Assembly (NCBI GenBank): GCA_016710435.1
Contig: JADJVV010000010.1
Coordinates: 1 to 44,546 of the forward strand
DNA length: 44,546 nucleotides
Direction: 5' to 3'
From: Hyphomicrobiales bacterium
Lineage (GTDB): Bacteria > Pseudomonadota > Alphaproteobacteria > Rhizobiales > Aestuariivirgaceae
Of the stretch, positions 16,751 through 24,205 are shown in pieces. Position 1 is the stretch's first letter. Each line of letters begins with the position of its first letter. The position numbers were made by a program, and so were the translations under genes. The notes beneath the pieces were generated by a model that was given only the letters and a program-made list of their open reading frames with translations, was not told where the DNA came from and did not search any database.

Positions 16751-18201
16751 GATTGTTCCTCCGTCTGAGATGATCTGTAATCGCTGCGTGGCCGCAACAG
16801 GCCTTTGGGCTTCGGCGCCACACCCTTCACCAGCTCGTCCAGCATCCGGCCAATGAGTCCGAAGGCGTCAACCTGGTCATCGTGCCGGCCGGCCGGGAAT
16901 GTCAGAAGCTCTTGCACGAAGTCGTTCACCCAATCGGCTTTCTCGGGCAGATAGACCTTGCCCATTGACGTTCTGGCCTGAATTGACCGGCTTCGGGTTG
17001 GCTTGTCGGCTGCGCTCGACACCTGCTCGCGCCGGCAATAGACCCGCTCTTCCCTCATGCGCTTTTCAAGGAATGGACCGATCGACTTGATGATCTGGCC
17101 CTGTTCCTCGACCCACATCAGCGGCTTGTGGTCTCGCATCATGTCAATGACGGCCTGGACCCACTGATCGGATGTCGTCTGCCCGCGCCACAGATCGAGT
17201 ACATAGATGTTGTCGTCAGGGTCCACACCGATGATGACGTGCACCGTCCAATCTCCGTCGCCATCCGTGACGGCATAGTCGGACGCACCGTAGACCCTGA
17301 GATGATTCGGGCGCTCCTGAAACCAGCGGAACCAGTCCCGCTTGAAGTAAACACCCTCATCGGGTGCCGGCCGCTGCTGATAGAGCGCCGACCAGTCGCG
17401 AGGAAGCGTGGCACGCCTCACGCGCTCCAGCGCCTCGATAGGGTAGAAATCAGGCCATAGCGCCTCGCCGCTTGGGCTGATCGCGGGGAGTTCGAGAATT
17501 GTCCACTCGTCACCGCCGCGGGCCTGTTCGGATTGGAGCCAGCCGGTCAGATCGTCTTCGTGCCAGCGGGTCTGGACGACAATAACCGCCTTGGGAAAGC
17601 GGGACAGAATAACTGACGAATACCATTGCTTGACGTTCTCGCGGTGCCGCTCGCTGTCGGCTTCGGCTCTATCCTTCAACGGGTCATCAATCAGAACGAT
17701 GGGGCCAACAGTGCCGCGCCCGGTTAGTGCCGTGCCCACACCCGCCGAGATGTAGAACCCGCCTTGCTCGGTTCGCCAGAACCCCTTGGCACGCGTGTCC
17801 TCCTTGAGCTGCACTTCGGGGAATAGGTTTCGGTAGTGATGCCCCCGAACGATGTCACGCACCTCGCCGCCGAACTCTTCGGCCTTGTCGAGGTTGTAGG
17901 ACGCACTCATGATCGTTGCCGCAGGGTTTCTCCCGAGAAACCAAGCCGGAAACCGGCGCGAGCCCAGCTCAGACTTTCCATGCCGCGGCGGCATGTTGAT
18001 CATCAGCCGATCGATTTCCCCGCGTTCGACGGCCTCCAGCTTTTCAGCAATCAGTCTGTGATGCGCCGCAGGCTGATAGGCCTTGTTCGTGTAGCATGTG
18101 AAGTCAATGAGTGACCGTCTCGCCTTCCTCCTCGTCAGAAGCTCCTGAGCCGCCTCCTGTGAGGATGGAAACAAGTTCGTCGTCGCTAAGGTCTGCAACA
18201 T
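16738..18201 (-). CDS. terL: Terminase large subunit (ATPase and nuclease)
   Basis: 487 residues. Walker A PPRHGKSE (71-78), Walker B IVLIDDP (168-174) and coupling region VVQTRWHEDDL (about 208-218). The RNase H-like nuclease carries its first acidic site in GASDYAVTDGDGD (305-317) and the C-terminal GRHDDQVDAFG (439-449). It cuts and pumps DNA into the procapsid through the portal. The start overlaps the small-subunit gene by about 98 bases; starts further in (for example at residue 67 or 70) would destroy the ATPase, so the long overlap is probably real. Confidence 0.92.
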   Translation of the reverse strand: MLQTLATTNLFPSSQEAAQELLTRRKARRSLIDFTCYTNKAYQPAAHHRLIAEKLEAVERGEIDRLMINMPPRHGKSELGSRRFPAWFLGRNPAATIMSASYNLDKAEEFGGEVRDIVRGHHYRNLFPEVQLKEDTRAKGFWRTEQGGFYISAGVGTALTGRGTVGPIVLIDDPLKDRAEADSERHRENVKQWYSSVILSRFPKAVIVVQTRWHEDDLTGWLQSEQARGGDEWTILELPAISPSGEALWPDFYPIEALERVRRATLPRDWSALYQQRPAPDEGVYFKRDWFRWFQERPNHLRVYGASDYAVTDGDGDWTVHVIIGVDPDDNIYVLDLWRGQTTSDQWVQAVIDMMRDHKPLMWVEEQGQIIKSIGPFLEKRMREERVYCRREQVSSAADKPTRSRSIQARTSMGKVYLPEKADWVNDFVQELLTFPAGRHDDQVDAFGLIGRMLDELVKGVAPKPKGLLRPRSDYRSSQTEEQSWRA

Positions 18202-18505
18202 CCCTCTTCTCGACGGTAACGTCTAGATTTTGAGTTGGCTTCCCGTAACCCCGGTTCAGAACTTCCTGGGCTGCTGAGAACGACACGCGCTCGTCCTCGC
18301 TGCGCATCAATTCCAGAACGCGCTTGAACGCTTCGGCACCGTGGGTGCGCGCCATCGTTCGAATTTCCTGAACGACTTTGGGCCGTCCTGATGGATTTCC
18401 GCTTTTGCCCTTCTCGAAAGGCTTTCCGACTTTTTTCTTAGCTGAGAGTTGCTGATCCATTGCTGTTAGCAGCGCTGCTCCGCTTCCTTTCGTTGTCGGC
18501 GTCAC
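18104..18505 (-). CDS. Terminase small subunit-like protein (DUF5681-type)
   Basis: 133 residues, or 118 from the internal MDQQLSAKKK start. It carries the N-terminal signature VGKPFEKGKSGNPSGRPKVV of the DUF5681 family, which in phages commonly sits directly before terL, followed by a helical region (GAEAFKRVLELMRSEDERVS) and an acidic tail. A DNA-recognition role in packaging is inferred from the position. It overlaps the gene upstream by four bases. Confidence 0.75.
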   Translation of the reverse strand: MTPTTKGSGAALLTAMDQQLSAKKKVGKPFEKGKSGNPSGRPKVVQEIRTMARTHGAEAFKRVLELMRSEDERVSFSAAQEVLNRGYGKPTQNLDVTVEKRDVADLSDDELVSILTGGGSGASDEEEGETVTH

Positions 18506-18831
18506 GCATAATCCCCTAGTGCTGAGGCCACGAACGGCGATGTCTGGACGATGAAATCGTCTTCAATGGCGACGGTATTTGCTAGGCTTGTCCCGAGCCA
18601 CCTGATAAACCAGCGCCCGCCCTCTGTTGGCGTCATATCCAGGTAATATTGGCCAGTTCCGGTCGTTCCAAGTTCGTCGCTTGATCCGTAGGTGTAGGTT
18701 AGCGTTCCACCTGATGGATTGCAGGTCTGTGCAACGACGCTTTCAGGGTCAATGTTGGCGCCGGCCGAATCCTGGAACACGACGTTAAGCCTGAGCGTCG
18801 TCCCTATTCTGTTGATGCCCGGCGTTATCAT
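18502..18831 (-). CDS. Small beta-sandwich structural protein
   Basis: 109 residues, beta-rich (GTTLRLNVVFQDSAGANIDP, TYTYGSSDELGTTGTGQYYL, GGRWFIRWLG), looking like an Ig-like or fibre-attached domain. Coupled by four-base overlaps to genes on both sides. Similar short domains occur in virion proteins of siphoviruses and podoviruses; the precise role is unknown. Confidence 0.6.
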   Translation of the reverse strand: MITPGINRIGTTLRLNVVFQDSAGANIDPESVVAQTCNPSGGTLTYTYGSSDELGTTGTGQYYLDMTPTEGGRWFIRWLGTSLANTVAIEDDFIVQTSPFVASALGDYA

Positions 18832-19502
18832 GGCTTTGTCGTTCCTGTTATCTTACTGGACGCGCTGCCGGATGAGCCGCGAAGCATCTTGGACATGGAT
18901 GAGCTTCCCAAGATGACACTAACCCCGGTTGTGCTCCCCGTTCCAAGGGCTGAGGCGGATAACGTTCCCGAGAGGTTCGCTCCGCCAGATACCGAACCGC
19001 TTGAAAGGTATGTAGCCCTGTAGGTGCCGCCATAAAATGTTGCTGTTCCTACCCCTTCGGACCTTAAGACAGAGGTGCTCAGCGCTGTCGCATCGAACGA
19101 TGCGGATGCCAGGCCAGCGGATGTTAGGTCTGCCGTGAAGAGGGACGCAGCGTCCAAAGAGCTGGTGCTTGTCCCGGCCGCTGTCAGTGCCGCCCGAGAA
19201 AGAGCTGACGCCGTACCCGTGAATGTCCCGGTCCCGCTTGCTGTGAGCGTGCTGGTAAACCGCGCCGATCCAACCGCAGTGAAAGAGCCGACACCAGCCG
19301 TTGAGACTACGGAAAGGGCTTGAGAACGCCCTACCAGATTTGCGGCAGAAGCGCCCGAACTCGACAGGGCGGCGTTGAACAATGCCGCGCCGACAAAAGT
19401 TGCGACGCCGGTTCCCGTGACCCCGAGGAAAGACGGATTAACGCTGGCCGCTACACGCCGCGAGCTGTAGGGCTGCGATGCAAACGGCCGGGCCGCGAAC
19501 AT
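18828..19502 (-). CDS. Repetitive Ala/Ser/Thr/Gly-rich structural protein
   Basis: 224 residues with about eight degenerate repeats of the form G-x-x-F/S-x-G/A-A-A/S-x-F-x-A-x-L-x-S/A-x-G (for example GVATFVGAALFNAALSSSG, then GSFTAVGSARFTSTLTASG, then GTFTGTASALSRAALTAAG). The pattern suggests a beta-solenoid or repetitive fibre-like protein. It lies upstream of the terminase genes with other tail-like proteins, an unusual place for structural genes. Function inferred only from composition. Confidence 0.6.
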   Translation of the reverse strand: MFAARPFASQPYSSRRVAASVNPSFLGVTGTGVATFVGAALFNAALSSSGASAANLVGRSQALSVVSTAGVGSFTAVGSARFTSTLTASGTGTFTGTASALSRAALTAAGTSTSSLDAASLFTADLTSAGLASASFDATALSTSVLRSEGVGTATFYGGTYRATYLSSGSVSGGANLSGTLSASALGTGSTTGVSVILGSSSMSKMLRGSSGSASSKITGTTKP

Positions 19503-19771
19503 CAGGCGTCAGATGCTCCCGACCACTCTTCCAACTGTTTCACAACGTCATAGACAACGCCGCGCACCTGATCGGGCCCGAGGCTGGCAATGTCGAAACT
19601 GATCTGCTCTTGCGTAATCGGAACAGCGCCAGATTCACGGGCGACCTCACTGGCATATCCGGCCATGAACACCTTCATGTCGTTGCGGCCAAAATCGATC
19701 TGAGCCGAGATGATCCGCCAATAGGTCGCCGGAATGCCGAAGGGTGTCTGCTTTTCAATCAGAAGTGCCAT
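19502..19771 (-). CDS. Hypothetical protein, tail region
   Basis: 89 residues from the ATG at 19771, which shares one base with the preceding stop (TGATG). Contains a predicted beta region (IPATYWRIISAQIDFGRNDM) and an acidic helical C-terminus (DQVRGVVYDVVKQLEEWSGA). Small proteins with a segment like this are frequent next to phage tail-fibre genes, so a fibre-linked role is possible but not shown. Confidence 0.6.
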   Translation of the reverse strand: MALLIEKQTPFGIPATYWRIISAQIDFGRNDMKVFMAGYASEVARESGAVPITQEQISFDIASLGPDQVRGVVYDVVKQLEEWSGASDA

Positions 19772-21021
19772 CAGGCCCATGTCCCCACGTTGATATCGGC
19801 GCCCGGCGCACCGACAGGCCAAAGCTCGATGCAGCTACCGAGAATTGTCGAGTAGGCTCCGCCCGGCGCCGCGGAGAGCGCGTAGTTGAGATTGAATGTT
19901 CCACCCGTCGCGACGCTGATGGTGCCGGATACCTGTAGCGTGATGTTCCACGTTGCGGTTGTAATCGCCGCAGTCGCAGTCAGTGAGCTCGATGTCGACC
20001 TACCGACCAAGGCCAATGCGGTCGGCAGAGCGCTGGCGTTGGAAGTGATAATTCCACCCCAGTTGCTGGTATTGAAGACCGCGGACCCACCAATCGAGAA
20101 TGTGAGCGTGTGCGAGGTTGTGCCTGCCGTTTTGTTCAGAGTGATGAGCGCATTGAATCTGTAAACCGTCGAACCCGAGACCGTAGCGCTCTTGCCGAAC
20201 ACGTTCTGCGTGCCCGTGCCGTTGGTTCCGGCGAGGCTGGCGTTCAAGCGGAAGAACTGCACCGCCGGGACAAGGCCGCGCTGCGTCCCGCTCGGTGTAA
20301 AAAACGGCGTTGTGCCGTTATACTCCCAGGCCCCCGCAGTGGCCGTCGTCAAGTTCGTGCCGCTCGTGAAATTGAGTGCCGGGACAGCCGTGGTTCCCGC
20401 ATCAAGTGTAGGCCCGGCGGAGAACATCGCCTTGGCGCCGGTCTGGAACCCGGTTTCGTCTGTCAGGGCCGCGCTCAGGTTGGCACTGGATGGCGTTGCT
20501 AGAAACGTGGCGACGCCCGTTCCGAGACCGGAAATGCCCGTCCCGACCGGAAGCCCCGTGGCGTTGGTCAGCACACCGGCCGATGGTGTGCCAAGATCAC
20601 CGCCCTGAAAGTAAGCAAGCCCGGTTCCAGTTTCATCTGAGAGCACGCTGCGAAGTTCGGCGCTCGACGTGGCCGGAAATTGCGATAAAGGCTTCGCAAG
20701 CGACGGGACGAACGACGCAATGGGGCCTAGGGCAATGTATTTGGTGCCCGCCGTGAACGAAACAGCGCTTCCCGTGCTCGATTGGCTAAGCGTGGTGAGC
20801 GTGATCTGATCAGCGGCGGAATAGGTGAACAGACCAGACTGCCACTCGTTGGCGCCGTCGTTGTACATGTAACCGTAGAACGTGTCGGCAACCGCACATA
20901 CGGTGTTGAATGGCCGGTAATAGCCAGAGCTGTCAGAAATTGCCGAACCGGCAACGGTGTAAGGCCCCGTTCCCGTCGCTGTCGTAAGGTCTAAAACCCG
21001 GTCAAAGGCGACAAGAGCCAT
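19771..21021 (-). CDS. Putative tail fibre or virion surface protein
   Basis: 416 residues. N-terminal domain (MALVAFDRVLDLTTATGTGP) of a type common in tail proteins of alphaproteobacterial phages, a central segment with AYFQGGDLGTPSAGVLTNAT and GLPVGTGISGLGTGVATFLA, and a C-terminal beta-sandwich-like domain rich in Thr/Ser. The central motifs recur in fibre and prophage tail proteins. It is the largest gene of the upstream structural cluster and may form a second host-binding or decoration fibre. Confidence 0.65.
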   Translation of the reverse strand: MALVAFDRVLDLTTATGTGPYTVAGSAISDSSGYYRPFNTVCAVADTFYGYMYNDGANEWQSGLFTYSAADQITLTTLSQSSTGSAVSFTAGTKYIALGPIASFVPSLAKPLSQFPATSSAELRSVLSDETGTGLAYFQGGDLGTPSAGVLTNATGLPVGTGISGLGTGVATFLATPSSANLSAALTDETGFQTGAKAMFSAGPTLDAGTTAVPALNFTSGTNLTTATAGAWEYNGTTPFFTPSGTQRGLVPAVQFFRLNASLAGTNGTGTQNVFGKSATVSGSTVYRFNALITLNKTAGTTSHTLTFSIGGSAVFNTSNWGGIITSNASALPTALALVGRSTSSSLTATAAITTATWNITLQVSGTISVATGGTFNLNYALSAAPGGAYSTILGSCIELWPVGAPGADINVGTWA

Positions 21022-21449
21022 CAGTCTTCAGTGATCGTTGAAGTCGTTGCGATTTGCGGCGTGACGCCGGTCGATACCGCAATATTCGGGCTCAAGGCAC
21101 CAGAATAGAGCAGCTTGCCGGCGCCGCTCGCGGCCGTCCCGACTGCGGCATGAGTGATCGTTGCTGTACCCCCGGTGCAGGCTGGGAAATTTATGGTCGC
21201 AACCGGAGAAACGCTATTTCCTGTGACTGTCCAGCCGCCGGCAGTCCTGGCAACAGCGACACGGGCGTAGCTTGTATATGTCGTTTCGTTTGTGGTCTGC
21301 GATCCGGCCTCACCTGGATCTGCCGTGTGAAGCGACACATAGAGGCTTGTCAGCGGCGACGCAGCGGCGTTGTCGGCAATGTTGGCGATGGCTGTTCCCT
21401 GGAAAATAAGTTTCAGCCAGTCGTTTTCGAATGTGTCGCCCTTTGACAT
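21021..21449 (-). CDS. Small tail-type structural protein
   Basis: 142 residues. The motif SPLTSLYVSLHTADPGEAGS followed by ETTYTSYARVAVART is characteristic of a family of small phage tail or fibre-base proteins. The C-terminal half is a Thr/Ala-rich beta region. Its stop overlaps the start of the following gene by one base. Confidence 0.68.
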   Translation of the reverse strand: MSKGDTFENDWLKLIFQGTAIANIADNAAASPLTSLYVSLHTADPGEAGSQTTNETTYTSYARVAVARTAGGWTVTGNSVSPVATINFPACTGGTATITHAAVGTAASGAGKLLYSGALSPNIAVSTGVTPQIATTSTITED

Positions 21450-21452
21450 GCC

Positions 21453-22490
21453 TCAGACGACCCCATACTTGCGGCCAACGCCAGCGAAGCCAGCGGCAAG
21501 GGGGCGATCCGTCTTGTATTCAATCGTGGTGTTTTCGATGATCTTGACGCCGGGGGGTCCGGTGCCCTTCCAGACCCGATAGAACTTGCGCCAAAGGTTG
21601 GTCAGGATGCCGAACGGCTTGCGGGGGCCATGCTTGCGAAGCTCTTCAAGCTCGGCGTGCATCGATCCGAAGCTGAGCAGAATCGACACAACGATGATCG
21701 AGAACAGGCCGTTGAAAATCTGCGCAGATTCTTCGGTCATACCGGCGTATTTGGTCAGGATCAGGAGATCATTGCGGGCTTCCGATGTCTCAACCTTGGT
21801 GCTAGAGGCAACCTTGCGGGCCTCTTCCAGCTTGGCCTTGACGCCGTTGATCTCTTCGGCCGTGGTGGCGCGGTCAATGGCGATCGCGCGTTCAGCCTTG
21901 AGGCTGGCGGCAAGCTGCTGTTTCTTGATGCACTTTGACTTGCAGCCGTTGCGGGTCGCTTCATAGGTTGCATCGGCTTCGGCTGCCTTGATACGATCGT
22001 CATAGGCCTCCGGGGCGTCCACATTCTTGGACCAATCGTGCTTGGCTTCCAAGCGGGCGAGCTGCCGTTCCAGGTCCTTAACCGACTTCTGCACGCTGTC
22101 GGACTGCAGGAAGGCAGTCTTGTGGACGTTGGTCTTTTCGGCTTGGTTCTCAGCCGCGGCGCCCATCCAGTTGTTGATCGAGAAGCCGAACGCGACGGCC
22201 CAGATCACGGCGCACCACAGCATCGCTCCGGCGCGGCCCTCCCAATAGGCCCGGATCAAGCCACGCGAAGCGGTCATTTCGTAAAGCAGGGCGGCAATGC
22301 CGAGGGCCACGCCGAACCACATGGCATAGGCCCACAGATCGGGGGTGGCGTTTTTCTTGAGGATGGTGATGACGCCGGCAAACAGGACGAGCTGGAGAGC
22401 CCAACGTTCGGGGTTGGATACGGCGCCGGCGGCGCGGCGGCCGAGGCGGCCAAGGGCGCCGGAAATTCCGTTGCTTGCGGTATCTTCCAT
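21453..22490 (-). CDS. Multi-pass membrane protein with periplasmic or cytoplasmic coiled coil
   Basis: 345 residues from the ATG at 22490, which follows GGAGGACTCCC. Hydrophobic segments at about residues 28-46, 53-70, 87-108 and 240-260 flank a long coiled coil (about 120-230) that contains GCKSKCIKK. The C-terminal tail is basic then polar. The layout (membrane helices, coiled coil with C-x3-C, membrane helix, soluble tail) matches the plus-strand gene at 24206-25150, although sequence similarity is weak. As second gene of the late unit, it could be a superinfection-exclusion or lysis-timing membrane factor. No known family assigned. Confidence 0.6.
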   Translation of the reverse strand: MEDTASNGISGALGRLGRRAAGAVSNPERWALQLVLFAGVITILKKNATPDLWAYAMWFGVALGIAALLYEMTASRGLIRAYWEGRAGAMLWCAVIWAVAFGFSINNWMGAAAENQAEKTNVHKTAFLQSDSVQKSVKDLERQLARLEAKHDWSKNVDAPEAYDDRIKAAEADATYEATRNGCKSKCIKKQQLAASLKAERAIAIDRATTAEEINGVKAKLEEARKVASSTKVETSEARNDLLILTKYAGMTEESAQIFNGLFSIIVVSILLSFGSMHAELEELRKHGPRKPFGILTNLWRKFYRVWKGTGPPGVKIIENTTIEYKTDRPLAAGFAGVGRKYGVV

Positions 22491-22519
22491 GGGAGTCCTC
22501 CGAGGGTTGAGGATGCGGG

Positions 22520-22687
22520 TCAGATGTTCTTTGCGAGGAAGCCGGCGAAGCCGTATTCCCACCAGGCGCCGGAAAGCGGGATATTAAACCCGGCGAATTT
22601 GCTGAGCGCGATGACGATGAGAACCAGGGCCGCGAGTTGTAGCAGCGGGCGAAGCTGGCCAATGATCTGATCAGGATTGAGGTTCAT
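22520..22687 (-). CDS. Small single-span membrane protein at the start of the late operon
   Basis: 55 residues: MNLNPDQIIGQLRPLLQLAA, then a hydrophobic helix (LVLIVIALSKFAGFNI) and a short aromatic tail (GAWWEYGFAGFLAKNI). GGAG lies at good spacing upstream of the ATG. It is the first gene of the minus late unit and 29 bases before the larger membrane protein, so the two probably act together. Role unknown. Confidence 0.6.
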   Translation of the reverse strand: MNLNPDQIIGQLRPLLQLAALVLIVIALSKFAGFNIPLSGAWWEYGFAGFLAKNI

Positions 22688-22722
22688 TCAGGCTCCGTTC
22701 AGAGCAGATGTGCTAAGCAGGG

Positions 22723-22805
22723 CCCCAAGCTGCCAATGTGTGCGGATGGTTGGCCTGGCGGCTCATGTGTCGCGCCACGGTCCTAGGTCAATCGGCAGCT
22801 TGGGG
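22723..22805 (-). promoter_or_regulatory. Late-leader stem: perfect 12-base inverted repeat with 59-base interior
   Basis: CCCCAAGCTGCC at 22723-22734 pairs perfectly with GGCAGCTTGGGG at 22794-22805. The element lies between 36 and 118 bases upstream of the first late gene, so it would fold in the 5' leader of the late transcript. There is no T-run after it on the minus strand, so it is not a simple terminator. An antitermination or processing site is one possibility. A second small hairpin (ACTCGA/TCGAGT, 22831-22849) lies just upstream. No clear late promoter could be assigned in 22850-22980. Confidence 0.55.
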
Positions 22806-23025
22806 ATTGGAATTGCGGGCACACGCCTACACTCGACGTGAAATCGAGTTGAGGCGGGACGCGCCTGCATCATAACTAGCTGCGCTGTCCCTTAGGGCAA
22901 ACTCTGTGCCTTAGCCGTGTACTATTGGTATCGGCGCTATCTGATTTGCGCCTTGCGGTCAATTACTTGGGACTATCGTTTGGTTCGGTGTGATTCTTTG
23001 GCAACGACGCCAAGGCGGCGGCGAT

Positions 23026-23185
23026 TTCTTCCCGAGCAAAGCACCTGCACCGCTATCTGGCGGAGTTCGATTTTCGCTACAACAACCGGGTTGCCATCGG
23101 CGTTGACGACGAAAGCCGGGCCGCCAAAATGGTCAAGGGCGCCCAAGGCAAGCGGTTGACCTATCGAACGACTGATCGGGCCTGA
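23026..23185 (+). pseudogene. IS1595-family (ISXO2-like) transposase C-terminal remnant
   Basis: Reading from about 23026, the frame gives AKHLHRYLAEFDFRYNNR, then VAIGVDD and GKRLTYR, ending at TGA 23183-23185. This is the conserved C-terminal block of IS1595-type transposases (the H-RYL-EF-FRYNNR signature and terminal KRLTYR). Nothing upstream encodes the catalytic core and no start codon is present, so it is a decayed fragment. The bases before it (22860-23025) show no gene. Confidence 0.72.
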
Positions 23186-23373
23186 TGCGGCGGTTGAGGA
23201 AAGAGCGAGAAAGCGCCGTGGCCGCGCTTGACCGGCCACACCACTCGGACCACGAATCGTCTATTCTTGCATTTGCGATCCGAAGCACACGGCGACCCTG
23301 AAACGGCGGGGCAACGTGGTGTTGTTCTCGGAGAGGGTGGCTTCGACCCCTGCTTGGCAAATGGAGAAATCCC

Positions 23374-23484
23374 ATGCCTAAGACGCAGAAGATCGGCCGT
23401 GATGCCCGTAATGGGCAGTTCATCCCGGTCGATGTCGCGATCCGTCGTCCTAGCACGACGACGGTCGAGACGATCAGGAAGTGA
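23374..23484 (+). CDS. Small GRDA-NGQF-type protein
   Basis: 36 residues: MPKTQKIGRDARNGQFIPVD, then VAIRRPSTTTVETIRK. This short Lys/Arg-rich sequence with GRD-A-x-G-F and a Thr-Thr-Val-Glu-Thr ending belongs to a widespread family of tiny proteobacterial proteins of unknown function. A GGAGA site precedes the ATG and an intrinsic terminator follows 27 bases after the stop, so it looks like an autonomous one-gene transcription unit. Confidence 0.65.
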   Translation: MPKTQKIGRDARNGQFIPVDVAIRRPSTTTVETIRK

Positions 23485-23511
23485 TCTGAAGAAGTGAGCT
23501 ACTTGACGGGA

Positions 23512-23542
23512 GGGGTTGGGCCGAAAGGTCCAGCCCCTTTTT
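23512..23542 (+). terminator. Intrinsic terminator
   Basis: Stem GGGGTTGGGCC with loop GAAA and GGTCCAGCCCC (one G-T pair and one mismatch), followed by TTTTT at 23538-23542. It ends the transcript of the 36-residue gene just upstream. Confidence 0.88.
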
Positions 23543-23597
23543 CATGTGCAGGTAACGTGCAGTGATTTGCGGAGCTTATCAAGCATCTTTTTAGATG

Positions 23598-23765
23598 CTA
23601 TTTAGGTGACATGCCGCGTCCAAAGAGTTCTGCACATAAGTTCTCCATCACCCTGCCGATGGGTGCGGACGACTTGCTGGCTGAGCGGAGCGCAATAACG
23701 CGCTGTTTAGTATCAAGAACATAGCAATCGATTGGATCTCCGCCGACTGCCCATTCCGGTGTCAT
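23598..23765 (-). CDS. Small hypothetical protein coupled to the ribbon-helix-helix repressor
   Basis: 55 residues (MTPEWAVGGDPIDCYVLDTK, QRVIALRSASKS...). Its ATG overlaps the repressor stop by four bases, so the two genes form an operon. The beta-hairpin-like stretch CYVLDTKQRVIALRSA vaguely resembles the N-terminus of P63C- or antirepressor-type phage proteins (VL-DG-RV-S-R), but it ends shortly after. It might be a truncated regulator or a partner of the repressor. Confidence 0.55.
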   Translation of the reverse strand: MTPEWAVGGDPIDCYVLDTKQRVIALRSASKSSAPIGRVMENLCAELFGRGMSPK

Positions 23766-23911
23766 TTGCGTTTTTTCTCCGCTGCTTTTCTGTCTTGTAT
23801 CAGCCTCACAATCCAGTTGCCGAGGCTTCGGTTTTCGGTCTGGGCCTGCTTTCGCGCCCATTCCTTGAGGTCTTCCGGGATACGCAGCGACGTGACGGGT
23901 GTGTTTGCCAT
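23762..23911 (-). CDS. Ribbon-helix-helix (CopG/Arc-type) transcription factor
   Basis: 49 residues. The strand segment TPVTSLRIPEDLKEWARKQA is followed by ENRSLGNWIVRLIQDRK, the beta-alpha-alpha layout of Arc/CopG repressors with a basic tail. Such proteins dimerise through the N-terminal strand and insert it into the major groove of palindromic operators. The start at 23911 directly abuts an operator-like 9-mer. It most likely represses its own gene and the divergent plus-strand unit. Confidence 0.78.
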   Translation of the reverse strand: MANTPVTSLRIPEDLKEWARKQAQTENRSLGNWIVRLIQDRKAAEKKRK

Positions 23912-23916
23912 GCGTC

Positions 23917-23984
23917 TGTAATACAACAGACCACATAAAAAAGTCAAGGGGGGTGTTGACTGATGTATTACACTGTGCTACGTT
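23917..23984. promoter_or_regulatory. Divergent promoters with paired inverted 9-mer operators
   Basis: TGTAATACA (23917-23925) and its exact inverse TGTATTACA (23964-23972). The first overlaps the minus -10 (TATTAC; -35 TTGACT, 18-base spacer) of the repressor gene. The second lies inside the 17-base spacer of the plus promoter (-35 TTGACT 23956-23961, -10 TACGTT 23979-23984). Occupancy of each site would block one of the two promoters. The ribbon-helix-helix protein encoded next door is the natural candidate ligand. Confidence 0.68.
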
Positions 23985-24019
23985 AAGTATGCTCCAACCC
24001 GCTAGGAGAAAGACACGCC

Positions 24020-24115
24020 ATGACCAACTACTTCAATCTGGGTATCGTGTTTCTTGCGTATCTCACCCCGCTCGCCATCGGCGCCGCTTTGATCCTGATG
24101 GCCTACGACGACTGA
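24020..24115 (+). CDS. 31-residue membrane peptide
   Basis: MTNYFNLGIVFLAYLTPLAI then GAALILMAYDD: one hydrophobic helix covering most of the peptide. A GGAGA site precedes the ATG. It is the first product of the promoter controlled by the ribbon-helix-helix operator, and a terminator-like stem follows. Role unknown; toxin-like or holin-like peptides have this form, but nothing else supports that. Confidence 0.55.
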   Translation: MTNYFNLGIVFLAYLTPLAIGAALILMAYDD

Positions 24116-24124
24116 AAACAAACC

Positions 24125-24160
24125 GGGCCGGGAAAGCTGCTTCAACAGCCCCCGGCCCTT
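24125..24160 (+). terminator. GC-rich hairpin, probable (attenuating) terminator
   Basis: GGGCCGGG (24125-24132) pairs with CCCGGCCC (24151-24158), with an inner GCTG/CAGC stem, then only two T's. It lies between the 31-residue peptide gene and the larger membrane protein gene and may reduce read-through to the latter. The short T-run makes a full terminator uncertain. Confidence 0.55.
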
Positions 24161-24205
24161 CATCTGCCAATCCACCCAACCCGCTAAGATCGAAAGGACT
24201 TGCAC

